This document shows, piece after piece, positions 1 through 6,896 of a stretch of 31,519 nucleotides of DNA. Below the pieces are notes generated by a model that had not been told where the DNA came from, did not search any database, and saw only the letters and a list, made by a program, of their open reading frames with translations. The DNA comes from JADGHX01 sp035760965 (GTDB lineage Bacteria > Pseudomonadota > Gammaproteobacteria > Steroidobacterales > Steroidobacteraceae), in contig DASTRY010000076.1 in NCBI GenBank assembly GCA_035760965.1, positions 1 to 31,519 of the forward strand, in the 5' to 3' direction. The number at the start of each line of letters is the position of its first letter. Within the stretch, counting starts at the first letter, position 1. A program made the translations under genes and the position numbers.

Positions 1-393
1 TGCGAACGCTTGCCACGGCAGCGTTGCGGCAGGCAGCACGAGCCGCGGCTCGATCTCTCGCGCGAGCTCATAGCCCACGAACACCGCCCAGCCGCCCGCG
101 AACACCGGGCCGCCCGGCTGCGCGACCACGCGCTCCGCGCGCCACCACTGCTCCAGCGCATCGAAAAAGCCCGTCGCGGGCGGCAGCGCAACGCCTTCGG
201 TCCGCAGCGTTCCGTCTGCTGCGAGCCAGAGGGCGGCGCGCGGCATGGCGGCAAGAATGCTGGTGCGGCTCAGCGGCCCTTCGGCGGCGCTGTCCATCAG
301 CACGGGATAACGGTCGGGGAACCGTGCGGCGAGCCGCCGCAGCACCGCGCCCGGAACCTGCAGCTCGCGGCGCACGGTGGACGAGGTGCGCAC
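1..393 (-). CDS. pabB: Aminodeoxychorismate synthase component I, N-terminal part (cut by window edge)
   Basis: Only the first 131 codons are present; the gene runs off the left edge. PabB with its glutaminase partner turns chorismate into aminodeoxychorismate for folate synthesis. The visible part matches the N-terminal domain of the TrpE/PabB family: a stretch reading PDRYPVLMDSAAEGPLSRTS near residues 26-45 (the usual substrate-shielding strand region), and GGWAVFVGYELAREIEP near residues 99-115. The catalytic chorismate-binding domain is outside the window. The chosen start is GTG at 393, the first usual start codon after an in-frame stop inside fabF. It lies 16 bases after the fabF stop, so coupling to fabF is likely. 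The fabF-pabB order is common in gammaproteobacteria, where pabC and mltG often follow. TrpE is the main alternative, but the fab context favours PabB. Confidence 0.8.
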   Translation of the reverse strand, partial: MRTSSTVRRELQVPGAVLRRLAARFPDRYPVLMDSAAEGPLSRTSILAAMPRAALWLAADGTLRTEGVALPPATGFFDALEQWWRAERVVAQPGGPVFAGGWAVFVGYELAREIEPRLVLPAATLPWQAFA

Positions 394-409
394 GATTGCG
401 CTCAGCGCC

Positions 410-1660
410 TCAATCCGTGAAGCGGCGGAAGATCAACGTCCCGTTGGTGCCGCCGAAGCCGAACGAGTTCGACAGCGCGACGTCGATTTTCATGCGGCGC
501 GCGGTGTTCGGCACATAGTCGAGATCGCACTCGGGGTCCGGCGTCTCGTAGTTGATCGTCGGCGGCGCGACGTTGTCGCGGATCGCGAGCACCGAGAAGA
601 TCGCCTCCGCGACACCCGCGGCGCCGAGCAGGTGGCCCGTCATGGATTTCGTCGAGCTCACGGCGAGCTTCTTCGCGTGCTCGCCGAAGGTGCGCTTCAT
701 CGCGATGGTCTCGGCCTTGTCGCCGAGCTCGGTCGAGGTGGCGTGTGCGTTGAGGTAGTGAACCTCGTTCGCGTTCATGCGGGCGTCGCGCAGCGCATTC
801 AGCATGGACATGCGTGCGCCATCGCCGTCTTCCGGCGGCGCCGTCATGTGATGGGCGTCGCCGCTCATGCCGAAGCCGACGAGCTCCGCGTAGATGCGCG
901 CGCCGCGCTTCTTCGCATGCTCCAGCTCCTCGAGAATCACGGCGCCGCCGCCATCCGCGAGGACAAAGCCGTCGCGATCGCGATCCCAGGGGCGGCTCGC
1001 CTTTGCCGGTGCATCGTTGCGCGTCGAGAGCGCCTTCGCCTGCGCGAATCCGCCGAGCCCGCAGGCCGTGGTCGCCATCTCGCCGCCGCCGGCGAGGATG
1101 ACATCCGCATCGCCGTATTGAATCGTGCGCATGCCGATGCCAATCGCATGCGTCGAGGTCGTGCACGCCGTGACGACGCCGAGATTCGGGCCCTTCAAGT
1201 TGTACTTGATGGAGAGGTGCCCCGCGATCATGTTGATGATCGACGCGGGCACGAAGAACGGCGAGATCTTGCGCGGATTGTTGCCCGCATCCTTGTACTC
1301 GCCGTACTCGCTCTCGATCGTCCACAGCCCGCCGATGCCGGCACCGCACACGGCGCCGCAGCGATGCGGATCCGTCTTGCTGAAGTCGATGCCGGAATCC
1401 GCCACCGCCTGCATGCCGGCCGCAACGCCGTAGTGCATGAACGGGTCCATGCGGCGCGCTTCCTTCGGCGTGATGTACTTCTCCAGCTCGAAGCCGCGCA
1501 CCTCGCCGCCGAAACGCACGGGGAAGGCCGACACATCGAAGCGCTGGATCGGCCCGATGCCGCTCTGACCGGACAGGATGGCGTCCCACGCGGTAGGCAC
1601 GGTGCTGCCGACGGGAGAAACGATGCCCAATCCGGTAACGACGACGCGACGTTTGCTCAC
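410..1660 (-). CDS. fabF: Beta-ketoacyl-ACP synthase II
   Basis: This 416-residue protein condenses malonyl-ACP with a growing acyl-ACP in cytosolic type II fatty acid synthesis. FabF is the isozyme usually needed for the 16:1 to 18:1 step. The thiolase-fold sequence is complete: it opens with MSKRRVVVTGLGIVSPVG, the nucleophile is Cys166 in TACTTST, and the catalytic histidines are His306 (NAHATSTELGD) and His343 (KSMTGHLLGAAG), with Lys338 beside the latter. Length matches the family (about 412). The start is ATG at 1660. It follows acpP after an 86-base gap containing a terminator-like hairpin, so its dose relative to ACP may be set there. FabB is an alternative within the family, but the acpP-fabF order and overall sequence favour FabF. 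Confidence 0.97.
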   Translation of the reverse strand: MSKRRVVVTGLGIVSPVGSTVPTAWDAILSGQSGIGPIQRFDVSAFPVRFGGEVRGFELEKYITPKEARRMDPFMHYGVAAGMQAVADSGIDFSKTDPHRCGAVCGAGIGGLWTIESEYGEYKDAGNNPRKISPFFVPASIINMIAGHLSIKYNLKGPNLGVVTACTTSTHAIGIGMRTIQYGDADVILAGGGEMATTACGLGGFAQAKALSTRNDAPAKASRPWDRDRDGFVLADGGGAVILEELEHAKKRGARIYAELVGFGMSGDAHHMTAPPEDGDGARMSMLNALRDARMNANEVHYLNAHATSTELGDKAETIAMKRTFGEHAKKLAVSSTKSMTGHLLGAAGVAEAIFSVLAIRDNVAPPTINYETPDPECDLDYVPNTARRMKIDVALSNSFGFGGTNGTLIFRRFTD

Positions 1661-1695
1661 ACCTGACCCGTGATTAGATAAAACTGCAGGACGTT

Positions 1696-1745
1696 AAAAA
1701 ATACGGGGCGCGTTCCGCACTGGATGCGAGCGCCCGCGTGGAACG
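1696..1745 (-). terminator. Possible attenuator between acpP and fabF
   Basis: Read on the minus strand after the acpP stop, GGGCGC (1735-1730) can pair with GCGCCC (1711-1706), followed a few bases later by a run of six T (1701-1696). A second pairing, CGTTCC (1745-1740) with GGAACG (1716-1711), shares a base with the first and crosses it, so the two folds compete. A partial terminator here would leave acpP mRNA in excess of fabF mRNA, which fits the high cellular demand for ACP. The first stem has only six pairs and an 18-base loop, so its strength is uncertain. Confidence 0.4.
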
Positions 1746-1746
1746 A

Positions 1747-1989
1747 TCACGCCTTGGTGCGGCGCTCGTTGATGTAGTCGATGGCCTGATGGACGGTGGT
1801 GATCTTCTCCGCATCCTCATCAGGGATCTCGATCTCGAATTCCTCTTCGAGCGCCATCACCAACTCGACCGTGTCCAGCGAGTCGGCACCCAGGTCGTCG
1901 ACGAACGAGGCATCGTTGGTGACTTGTTCTTGTTTCACGCCGAGCTGCTCGGCAACGATGGCCTTAACCTGCTGTTCAACCGTGCTCAT
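1747..1989 (-). CDS. acpP: Acyl carrier protein
   Basis: This 80-residue acidic protein carries acyl chains on a phosphopantetheine arm attached to Ser37, in the motif DDLGADSLDTVELVMALEEE. The rest is the standard four-helix ACP, with a FEIEIPDEDAEKI stretch before the last helix. Length and charge fit AcpP closely. The ATG at 1989 gives the conserved MSTVEQQVKAIV opening and is preceded by AAGGA ten bases upstream. A longer open frame extends upstream but has no ACP character. It sits between fabG (164-base gap) and fabF (86-base gap), both gaps being structured, which suggests that ACP level is set separately from its neighbours. Confidence 0.97.
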   Translation of the reverse strand: MSTVEQQVKAIVAEQLGVKQEQVTNDASFVDDLGADSLDTVELVMALEEEFEIEIPDEDAEKITTVHQAIDYINERRTKA

Positions 1990-2051
1990 TAGGGAATGGT
2001 CCTTGTGACGTTGATTGGCACGCGAACGGCCGGGGCCGCCGCGGGCGCGGT

Positions 2052-2057
2052 ATTGTA
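2052..2057 (-). promoter_or_regulatory. Possible acpP promoter -10 box
   Basis: The minus strand reads TACAAT at 2057-2052, one base from the sigma70 -10 consensus, 62 bases upstream of the acpP start. The hexamer 17 bases further upstream (TGGCAC) is a poor -35, so this is a weak call. A dedicated acpP promoter in the fabG-acpP gap is known in E. coli, which makes the position plausible. Confidence 0.35.
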
Positions 2058-2069
2058 GGGGAACGCCCT

Positions 2070-2129
2070 CGCAGGTGCCACCTGCGGAGAGGGGCCCGGC
2101 GGGCGCGCGAGTAATTGTTTTTACTCGCG
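2070..2129 (-). promoter_or_regulatory. Two perfect hairpins in the fabG-acpP gap
   Basis: Two inverted repeats lie between fabG and acpP. The first pairs CGCGAGTAA (2106-2114) with TTACTCGCG (2121-2129): nine pairs and a six-base loop. The second pairs CGCAGGT (2070-2076) with ACCTGCG (2080-2086): seven pairs and a three-base loop. Neither is followed by a T run on the minus strand, so they are not classical intrinsic terminators. They could be an RNA processing or stabilising element between fabG and acpP, or DNA sites for a regulator. The pairing is seen directly; the role is inference. Confidence 0.45.
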
Positions 2130-2153
2130 AAAGCCGGGCCGACCGGTTCGCGG

Positions 2154-2894
2154 CTAGGGCATGTACATCCCGCCGTTGACATGCAGCGTCTCGCCGGTGA
2201 TGTAGCTCGCGGACGGCGACACGAGAAACAGTACGGCGGCCGCAATATCGTCCGCGGAGCCGAGCCGTCCGAGCGGGATCTGCGCCTGCAGTCCCGCGCG
2301 CTGTTCCTCGTTCAACGCACGCGTCATGTCGGTATCGATGAACCCCGGGGCGACCGCATTCACCGTGATGCCGCGCGAGGCCACTTCCTTCGCGAGCGAT
2401 TTCGTGAACCCGAGCAGCCCGGCCTTGGCGGCGGCGTAGTTCGCCTGTCCCGGGTTGCCGGTGACGCCGACGATCGAGGTGATGTTCACGATGCGCCCAC
2501 GACGCTCTTTCATCATGCGCTTGAGGCACCCCTTCGACAGGCGGAACACGGATGTGAGATTCGTCGTGAGCACGGCGTCCCAGTCTTCCGGCTTCATGCG
2601 CAGCAGCAGCTGGTCGCGCGTGATGGCCGCGTTGTTGACGAGGATGGTCGGCAGCCCCTCGGCGCCGTCGAGCTCGGCCAGCAAGGCGTCGATGGATGCG
2701 GCCTGACTCACGTCGAGCACCGCACCCCTGCCCTTGTAGCCTTTGGCCTCGAACGCCTGGGTCAGCGCGGCCGCGCCGTCGGCAGTGGTGGAGGTCCCGA
2801 CGACGCGTGCGCCGGCGCCGGCCAGGGCCATCGCGATCGCATGACCAATCCCGCGGGATGCGCCGGTGACCAGCGCGACATCACTCTCGAGCAT
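2154..2894 (-). CDS. fabG: 3-oxoacyl-ACP reductase
   Basis: This 246-residue short-chain dehydrogenase uses NADPH to reduce 3-oxoacyl-ACP, the first reduction of each elongation cycle. The Rossmann glycine motif TGASRGIG is at residues 10-17 and the NNAA motif at 87-90. The catalytic tetrad is visible as Asn112, Ser140, Tyr153 and Lys157 (YAAAK). The tail GETLHVNGGMYMP is typical of FabG. The start was set at ATG 2894 (MLESDVALVTG) because the open frame extending upstream overlaps fabD and is not conserved in character; AAAGGA lies upstream. fabD ends four bases before, so the two are almost certainly cotranscribed and translationally coupled. Confidence 0.96.
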   Translation of the reverse strand: MLESDVALVTGASRGIGHAIAMALAGAGARVVGTSTTADGAAALTQAFEAKGYKGRGAVLDVSQAASIDALLAELDGAEGLPTILVNNAAITRDQLLLRMKPEDWDAVLTTNLTSVFRLSKGCLKRMMKERRGRIVNITSIVGVTGNPGQANYAAAKAGLLGFTKSLAKEVASRGITVNAVAPGFIDTDMTRALNEEQRAGLQAQIPLGRLGSADDIAAAVLFLVSPSASYITGETLHVNGGMYMP

Positions 2895-2898
2895 AGCT

Positions 2899-3843
2899 TC
2901 AGGATCCTTTGGTTGCGGCCAGCGCGGCGTCGAGTGAGGCGGGATCTTCGAGCGCAGCAAAGGTGACGCCGGAGACGCCCTCGACGCGCTTGCTGAGGCC
3001 GGTGAGCACCTTGCCCGGCCCGCATTCGATCAGTTGCGCGACCTCGGTAGCGGCGATCGCGCGCACGGTGTCCTGCCAGCGCACGGGCCGCGCGAGCTGC
3101 GACCCGAGCAGCGTGCGAATGTCCGCCGGATCGGCATGCGCCACGGCATCGACCGAGCTGATGTACCGAAAGCGTGGTGCACGGATCTCCACGTCCGCGA
3201 GACGCTCGGCGAGGCGTTCGGCCGCACCGTTCATGAGGCTGCTGTGCGAAGGCACGCTGACCGCCAGCGGCATGGCTCGCTTTGCCCCCTTTGCCTTGGC
3301 CGCTTCCATCGCCCGCTGAACGGCAGCGGCTGCGCCCGCGATGGCCACTTGCCCGGGCGAGTTGAAGTTCACCGCCTCGACGACGGCGCCCTGCGCAGCT
3401 TCGCGACACACCGCTTCCACTTCGGCATCCTCGAGGCCGATGATCACCGCCATCGCGCCTTCACCGAGCGGAACGGCTTCCTGCATCACCTGCCCGCGGA
3501 ACTTCACCAGCTCGATGGCAGTCGAGAAGTCCAGCGCGCCGGCAGCTACCAGCGCCGTGAATTCCCCGAGACTGTGACCCGCGACGACCGTAGGCTCGGC
3601 ACCACCCCGGTGGGACCAGAGTCGCGCCGTGGCGATGCCCGCCGCCAGCATGGCGGGCTGCGTGACCTCGGTGGCATTGAGACGTTCGGCGGGTCCCTCC
3701 TGGACCACCGTCCAAAGGTCGTAGCCGAGCGCGGACGAGGCTTCATCGAACGTGGCTCGCACGACCGCATCGGTGGCGGCGAGACCCGCCAGCATGCCGA
3801 CGGACTGCGAGCCCTGGCCGGGGAAAACGAACGCAAATGACAT
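2899..3843 (-). CDS. fabD: Malonyl-CoA:ACP transacylase
   Basis: This 314-residue enzyme moves the malonyl group from CoA to ACP, supplying the extender unit for fatty acid synthesis. The sequence opens with MSFAFVFPGQGSQSVGML. The nucleophile is Ser91 in GHSLGEF, the carboxylate-binding arginine is Arg116 in KFRGQVM, and the catalytic histidine is His200 in SVPSHSSLMN. Length matches FabD (about 310). The ATG at 3843 is chosen because it begins the conserved FPGQGSQ strand; an in-frame extension upstream lies in the leader. The usual upstream partners plsX and fabH are absent here; a rhomboid-family gene occupies that place, so this fab cluster is split compared with E. coli. Confidence 0.96.
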   Translation of the reverse strand: MSFAFVFPGQGSQSVGMLAGLAATDAVVRATFDEASSALGYDLWTVVQEGPAERLNATEVTQPAMLAAGIATARLWSHRGGAEPTVVAGHSLGEFTALVAAGALDFSTAIELVKFRGQVMQEAVPLGEGAMAVIIGLEDAEVEAVCREAAQGAVVEAVNFNSPGQVAIAGAAAAVQRAMEAAKAKGAKRAMPLAVSVPSHSSLMNGAAERLAERLADVEIRAPRFRYISSVDAVAHADPADIRTLLGSQLARPVRWQDTVRAIAATEVAQLIECGPGKVLTGLSKRVEGVSGVTFAALEDPASLDAALAATKGS

Positions 3844-3861
3844 CGTGGGGTGTCTGTCAGG

Positions 3862-3880
3862 TTGTGGAAAGCTTGTGGAA
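3862..3880. repeat. Direct repeat TTGTGGAA x2 in the fabD leader
   Basis: The octamer TTGTGGAA occurs at 3862-3869 and again at 3873-3880, a period of 11 bases or about one helical turn. It lies between the predicted fabD -10 box and the fabD start. A protein contacting the same helix face, or a structured leader, are both possible. The sites resemble degenerate DnaA boxes only loosely. Confidence 0.5.
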
Positions 3881-3930
3881 CGAGGTTTCAGGGCTCTGCG
3901 GCTCGCGCCGGCCGCGAAAAACGGGCGGCG

Positions 3931-3936
3931 ATTATA
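3931..3936 (-). promoter_or_regulatory. Consensus -10 box for the fab operon
   Basis: The minus strand reads a perfect TATAAT at 3936-3931, overlapping the stop codon of the upstream rhomboid gene, 87 bases before the fabD start. No good -35 is found at 16-18 bases spacing, so it may need an activator or be weak. Transcription would start near 3924 and give a leader of about 80 bases carrying the TTGTGGAA repeats. Confidence 0.5.
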
Positions 3937-4549
3937 GCGGCTCGGCACGCGGCTTCATGGCGATCGCCATGGCGAGGCCACCTAGGGCGCCGTACAGATG
4001 AGCGTTCACGACGACCGGCACGCCGCTCTCACTGAACGGCAGCTGCCCGTTCCACTGTTCGTAGACGAGCTTCACGACGATGAAGACCGCGAGGATCCAG
4101 CCGTCGAGATCGCCACGACGCACGTGCGCGTACGTACCCGCGGCCATCACCCCGTGCAGCGCGCCCGAGGCGCCGACGTACCAGTCGATCTGCGGGTCGA
4201 CGAACCAGAGGCCGGCACCGATCACGGCGAACGTCGCCGCGATGATCGCGAGCCACTGTCGCGGGCTGAAGTCGCGCGCGAACAGCGACCACATCAACAC
4301 GAGCCCGAGCGTATTGAGCACGGCGTGCTCGAGGTCGAGATGCACGAGGTGTGCGGTGATGAGCCGCCACCATTCGCCTGCCGCGATCGCATGACGTTCG
4401 TAACGCAGTGCCGCGCGTCCCCACTCGCCCGTGAGCTCCGGCAGGAGAAGCACGGCGCAGGCGATGAGCAGCGCGGTACCGTAACGGCCGTCGCAGTTGA
4501 GCGACGCGAGCAGCGGTTTGAACCGGTTCAGAGGACCACTCACGTTCAT
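3932..4549 (-). CDS. rrtA: Rhombosortase-like intramembrane serine protease
   Basis: This 205-residue multi-spanning protein has the rhomboid protease core. The catalytic serine is Ser128 in GASGALHG and the catalytic histidine is His184 in NAHLYGALGG. Upstream are GEWWRLITAHLVHLDLEHAV (residues 58-77) and a later VKLVYEQWNG segment. These features, the small size and the absence of a GlpG-type N-terminal domain resemble the rhombosortase subfamily, which processes proteins bearing a C-terminal GlyGly-CTERM anchor, often substrates of type II secretion. The gene starts 41 bases from gspG on the opposite strand, supporting that link. No GlyGly-CTERM protein is encoded in the window. A general rhomboid protease is the alternative; the symbol is given by family resemblance. 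Confidence 0.72.
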   Translation of the reverse strand: MNVSGPLNRFKPLLASLNCDGRYGTALLIACAVLLLPELTGEWGRAALRYERHAIAAGEWWRLITAHLVHLDLEHAVLNTLGLVLMWSLFARDFSPRQWLAIIAATFAVIGAGLWFVDPQIDWYVGASGALHGVMAAGTYAHVRRGDLDGWILAVFIVVKLVYEQWNGQLPFSESGVPVVVNAHLYGALGGLAMAIAMKPRAEPL

Positions 4550-4550
4550 T

Positions 4551-4559
4551 TGCTATGAT
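4551..4559 (+). promoter_or_regulatory. Extended -10 promoter for the gsp operon
   Basis: TGCTATGAT at 4551-4559 is an extended -10 element (TG, one base, TATGAT). Transcription would begin near 4566, between the two candidate gspG start codons. The ATG at 4555 lies inside the box itself, which argues for the ATG at 4591 as the real start. No convincing -35 is seen, as is usual for extended -10 promoters. Confidence 0.45.
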
Positions 4560-4590
4560 TCGGGCCCCTTCGCTCGCTGTCGCAACTCAT

Positions 4591-5076
4591 ATGGAACACG
4601 CACTCTCCCGCCGCGAGGTTAACAGACGCCGTAGCGCACGGAGCACACGCCAGACCGGTTTCACGCTCATCGAGATCATGGTGGTGGTCGTCATCATCGG
4701 GCTCTTGGCAGCAGTCATCGTGCCGCAGGTCGTCGACAAGGTGGATCAGGCGCGAGTCGCGAAAGCGAAGCAGGACATCGCGAGCCTCGAGACCGCGCTC
4801 ACCATGTACCGCCTCGACAACTCGAAGTACCCGACCACCGACCAGGGCCTCGCCGCGCTGGTCACCCAGCCGACCGACCCGTCGATCCGTCACTGGCGCC
4901 CGGGCGGCTACATCAAGCGCATCAGCAAGGACCCGTGGGGCAACGATTACCAGTACGTCTATCCCGGAACGCACGGCGGCGAGTACGACCTCTACTCGCT
5001 CGGCGCGGACAATCAGCCGGGCGGCGAAGGTACCGACGCCGACATCGGCAACTGGAATGCCGAGAACGAGAAATAG
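4591..5076 (+). CDS. gspG: Type II secretion major pseudopilin GspG
   Basis: This 161-residue protein is the major subunit of the periplasmic pseudopilus that drives secretion through the T2SS. The prepilin site reads RQTG/FTLIEIMVVVVIIGLLAA, with Glu at mature position 5 and a long hydrophobic N-terminal helix; a GspO-type peptidase would cut after Gly and methylate Phe. The C-terminal part has the conserved DPWGNDYQY stretch and the GADNQPGGEGTDADIGNW loop that binds calcium in GspG relatives. The ATG at 4591 is preferred over the in-frame ATG at 4555, which falls inside a likely -10 box; the leader is then 23 residues. It overlaps gspH by 20 bases and heads the operon. Confidence 0.95.
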   Translation: MEHALSRREVNRRRSARSTRQTGFTLIEIMVVVVIIGLLAAVIVPQVVDKVDQARVAKAKQDIASLETALTMYRLDNSKYPTTDQGLAALVTQPTDPSIRHWRPGGYIKRISKDPWGNDYQYVYPGTHGGEYDLYSLGADNQPGGEGTDADIGNWNAENEK

Positions 5077-5662
5077 CACCGGGACGCGCGCGCGCCCCCG
5101 AAGCGGTGCAAGCGGATTCACGCTCATCGAGCTGCTGGTCGTGGTCCTCATCATCGGGATCACGGCCGCGACGATCGTGCTGTCCGTCGGCATCACCGGC
5201 CGGGACAGCGAGCTCGAAAAGGAAAGCGACCGCCTCAATGCGCTGCTCAACTACGCGCGCGAAAAAGCAGAGCTGACGAGCAGCGAGTTCGGGCTCTACC
5301 TCCACGACAACGACTACGAGTTCCTTCGCTACGACGGCCGCAAGGCGCTCTGGCGCAGCGTTGACGAAGACGACGCGCTGCGCCTGCGCGAGCTGCCGGC
5401 CGGCTTGACGCTGCGGCTCACGGTCGAAGGCCGGCCCGTCGTGCTGAAGCGCGCGGGCGCGGAGAAGAAACCCACGACGGATGAGGAGCGCGACAAACGC
5501 GACAAGGAGCGCGTGCCGCACGTCATGATCTTCTCGAACGGTGATCTGACGCCGTTCACGCTCACTGTCGAGCGTGAGGACGCCGGGCGCAGCATCACCA
5601 TGGCCAGCAACGATCAGGGCAAGATCGAAGCCCAGCCGCTGGTCGAGCCGAACCGGCGCTGA
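5057..5662 (+). CDS. gspH: Type II secretion minor pseudopilin GspH
   Basis: This 201-residue protein has the prepilin signal GASG/FTLIELLVVVLIIGI at residues 17-35, followed by a GspH-type beta-rich domain. That domain includes a NYAREKAELTSSEFGLYL segment (around 66-83) and a late IFSNGDLTPFTL strand, both typical of GspH. A charged insert rich in Lys, Asp and Glu sits around residues 135-153. GspH is a minor pseudopilin placed below the GspI-J-K tip. The start at 5057 lies inside gspG; the 20-base overlap suggests translational coupling. The leader is 20 residues, long for a prepilin but similar to GspG here. Confidence 0.9.
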   Translation: MPRTRNSTGTRARPRSGASGFTLIELLVVVLIIGITAATIVLSVGITGRDSELEKESDRLNALLNYAREKAELTSSEFGLYLHDNDYEFLRYDGRKALWRSVDEDDALRLRELPAGLTLRLTVEGRPVVLKRAGAEKKPTTDEERDKRDKERVPHVMIFSNGDLTPFTLTVEREDAGRSITMASNDQGKIEAQPLVEPNRR

Positions 5663-6264
5663 TGCGTCGCCCTGCCCGCAACGAGCGTATGACGCGCATG
5701 AGAAGCAAGAATGGCTTCACGCTGGTCGAGGTGCTGGTCGCGCTCGCGATCGTGACGCTCGGCATGGCGGCGCTGCTCGCCGCGCTCGGCTCGTCGGCAG
5801 ACTCGGTGAGCTATCAGCGCGACAAGACGCTCGCCGAATGGGTGGCGCTCAATCGTATCGAGGAAGTCCGGCTCGCCCTGCAGCGCCCGACGAAGGGCAA
5901 GACGGAGGGCGAGACGGAGATGGCCGGCGTGAAGTGGAAGTGGGCGCAGGAGGTGCTCGAGACCGAGGTCAAGGGCATCCTGCGCATCGATGTGAGCGCG
6001 CGCCCGAGCGATGCGCCGCTCGGCAAGGATGTGTGGTACACGACGGTCAGCGCGATCGTAGGGGATGCGCTCGCGCCGGCGCGGGGTGACATGGACCCCT
6101 ATGGCGCGCCACTGCAGCCGGGCGCCGGCCAGGGCGGACGGCCGGGGACCAATCCCAATCTGCCGGGCTCGCCGCGCGCCACCCCGAATCCGATCCCCAA
6201 TCCGATCCCTCCGAATCCGACGCCATCACCGCCGCCGCCGCGCAACGATCTGCCCACGGACTAA
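5662..6264 (+). CDS. gspI: Type II secretion minor pseudopilin GspI with proline-rich tail
   Basis: The first ~140 residues are GspI: prepilin site SKNG/FTLVEVLVALAIVTLGMAA, then a NRIEEVRLALQ helix and a KWKWAQEVLETEV strand region. GspI nucleates the pseudopilus tip with GspJ and GspK. The protein is 200 residues, against about 125 for typical GspI. The excess is a low-complexity C-terminal tail from about residue 140 on, rich in Pro, Gly and Asn and ending in a run of four prolines and NDLPTD. Its DNA contains 12-base tandem repeats at 6187-6210. Start codons are possible at 5662 (overlapping the gspH stop as TGATG), 5689 and 5698; the last would give a six-residue leader. The tail's role is unknown. 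Confidence 0.88.
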   Translation: MRRPARNERMTRMRSKNGFTLVEVLVALAIVTLGMAALLAALGSSADSVSYQRDKTLAEWVALNRIEEVRLALQRPTKGKTEGETEMAGVKWKWAQEVLETEVKGILRIDVSARPSDAPLGKDVWYTTVSAIVGDALAPARGDMDPYGAPLQPGAGQGGRPGTNPNLPGSPRATPNPIPNPIPPNPTPSPPPPRNDLPTD

Positions 6265-6269
6265 GGCTC

Positions 6270-6896
6270 ATGTGTTCTCGCCCACACAGCGCGCGCGGCT
6301 TCACTCTCATCGAGCTGATGGTGGCGCTCTTCATCACCGCCATCGTGTTCGCGATGGGCTACGGCGCGATCAATCAGGCGCTGAACAACAAGCAGGCGCT
6401 CGAAGACAAGCAGGAGCGGCTGCTCGCCGTGCAGACGACGATGCGCATCATGGCGCAGGATTTCGGTCAGCTCGCGTCACGCCCAGTGCGCGATCCGACC
6501 GGCAACAGCTGGTCACCCGTCTTGAAATCGGGGCAAACAGCGCAGCCGTTTCTGACCTTCACCAAGGGAGGATGGGCCAATCCCGCGGGCATTCAGCGCC
6601 CGGCCCTGCAGCGCGTGGCGTATGTGCTGGAGAACAACACGCTCCGGCGCGAGCACTATCCGGTGCTCGATGCACTGCTCTCGACGCAGACCGTGAAGCG
6701 CGAGCTGCTGACGGGCGTGAAGTCGGTGCAGTTCCGGTACATGGATGTCACGCGGCAATGGCGCGATCAGTGGCCCCCGCCCGGGCTCGCGGGCGATCTC
6801 AACGTGAACCTGCGCTCGCGGCCGGTCGCGGTCGAAGTGACCATCGAGCTCGACGACTGGGGCAAGATCCGTCGCGTCTTCGAGGTGCCGACATGA
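6270..6896 (+). CDS. gspJ: Type II secretion minor pseudopilin GspJ
   Basis: This 208-residue protein has the prepilin signal SARG/FTLIELMVALFITAIVFAMGY with a ten-residue leader. The mature part carries the GspJ-type NNKQALEDKQERLLAVQTTM helix and a LKSGQTAQPFLTFTKGG segment, followed by the VAYVLENNTLRREHYPVLD strand region. GspJ forms the tip complex with GspI and GspK. The ATG at 6270 follows gspI by five bases and has AAGG just upstream. The stop overlaps the gspK start as ATGA, so the pair is probably translationally coupled. Length is normal for the family. Confidence 0.93.
   Translation: MCSRPHSARGFTLIELMVALFITAIVFAMGYGAINQALNNKQALEDKQERLLAVQTTMRIMAQDFGQLASRPVRDPTGNSWSPVLKSGQTAQPFLTFTKGGWANPAGIQRPALQRVAYVLENNTLRREHYPVLDALLSTQTVKRELLTGVKSVQFRYMDVTRQWRDQWPPPGLAGDLNVNLRSRPVAVEVTIELDDWGKIRRVFEVPT

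Noticed and set aside
377..1666. A 429-codon plus-strand open frame opposite fabF
   Set aside because: It is a shadow of fabF, which has all its catalytic residues on the minus strand.
2075..2080. TGGCAC on the minus strand as a sigma54 -24 element for acpP
   Set aside because: There is no GC-containing -12 element at the required spacing, and acpP is a housekeeping gene.
3862..3880. DnaA boxes or a replication origin
   Set aside because: The repeats match the DnaA box at no more than seven of nine positions, only two exist, and there is no AT-rich region or dnaA/dnaN nearby.
3932..4549. GlpG-type general rhomboid protease
   Set aside because: The N-terminal cytoplasmic domain of GlpG is missing and the motif context and T2SS neighbour fit rhombosortase better, though a tree would be needed to exclude it.
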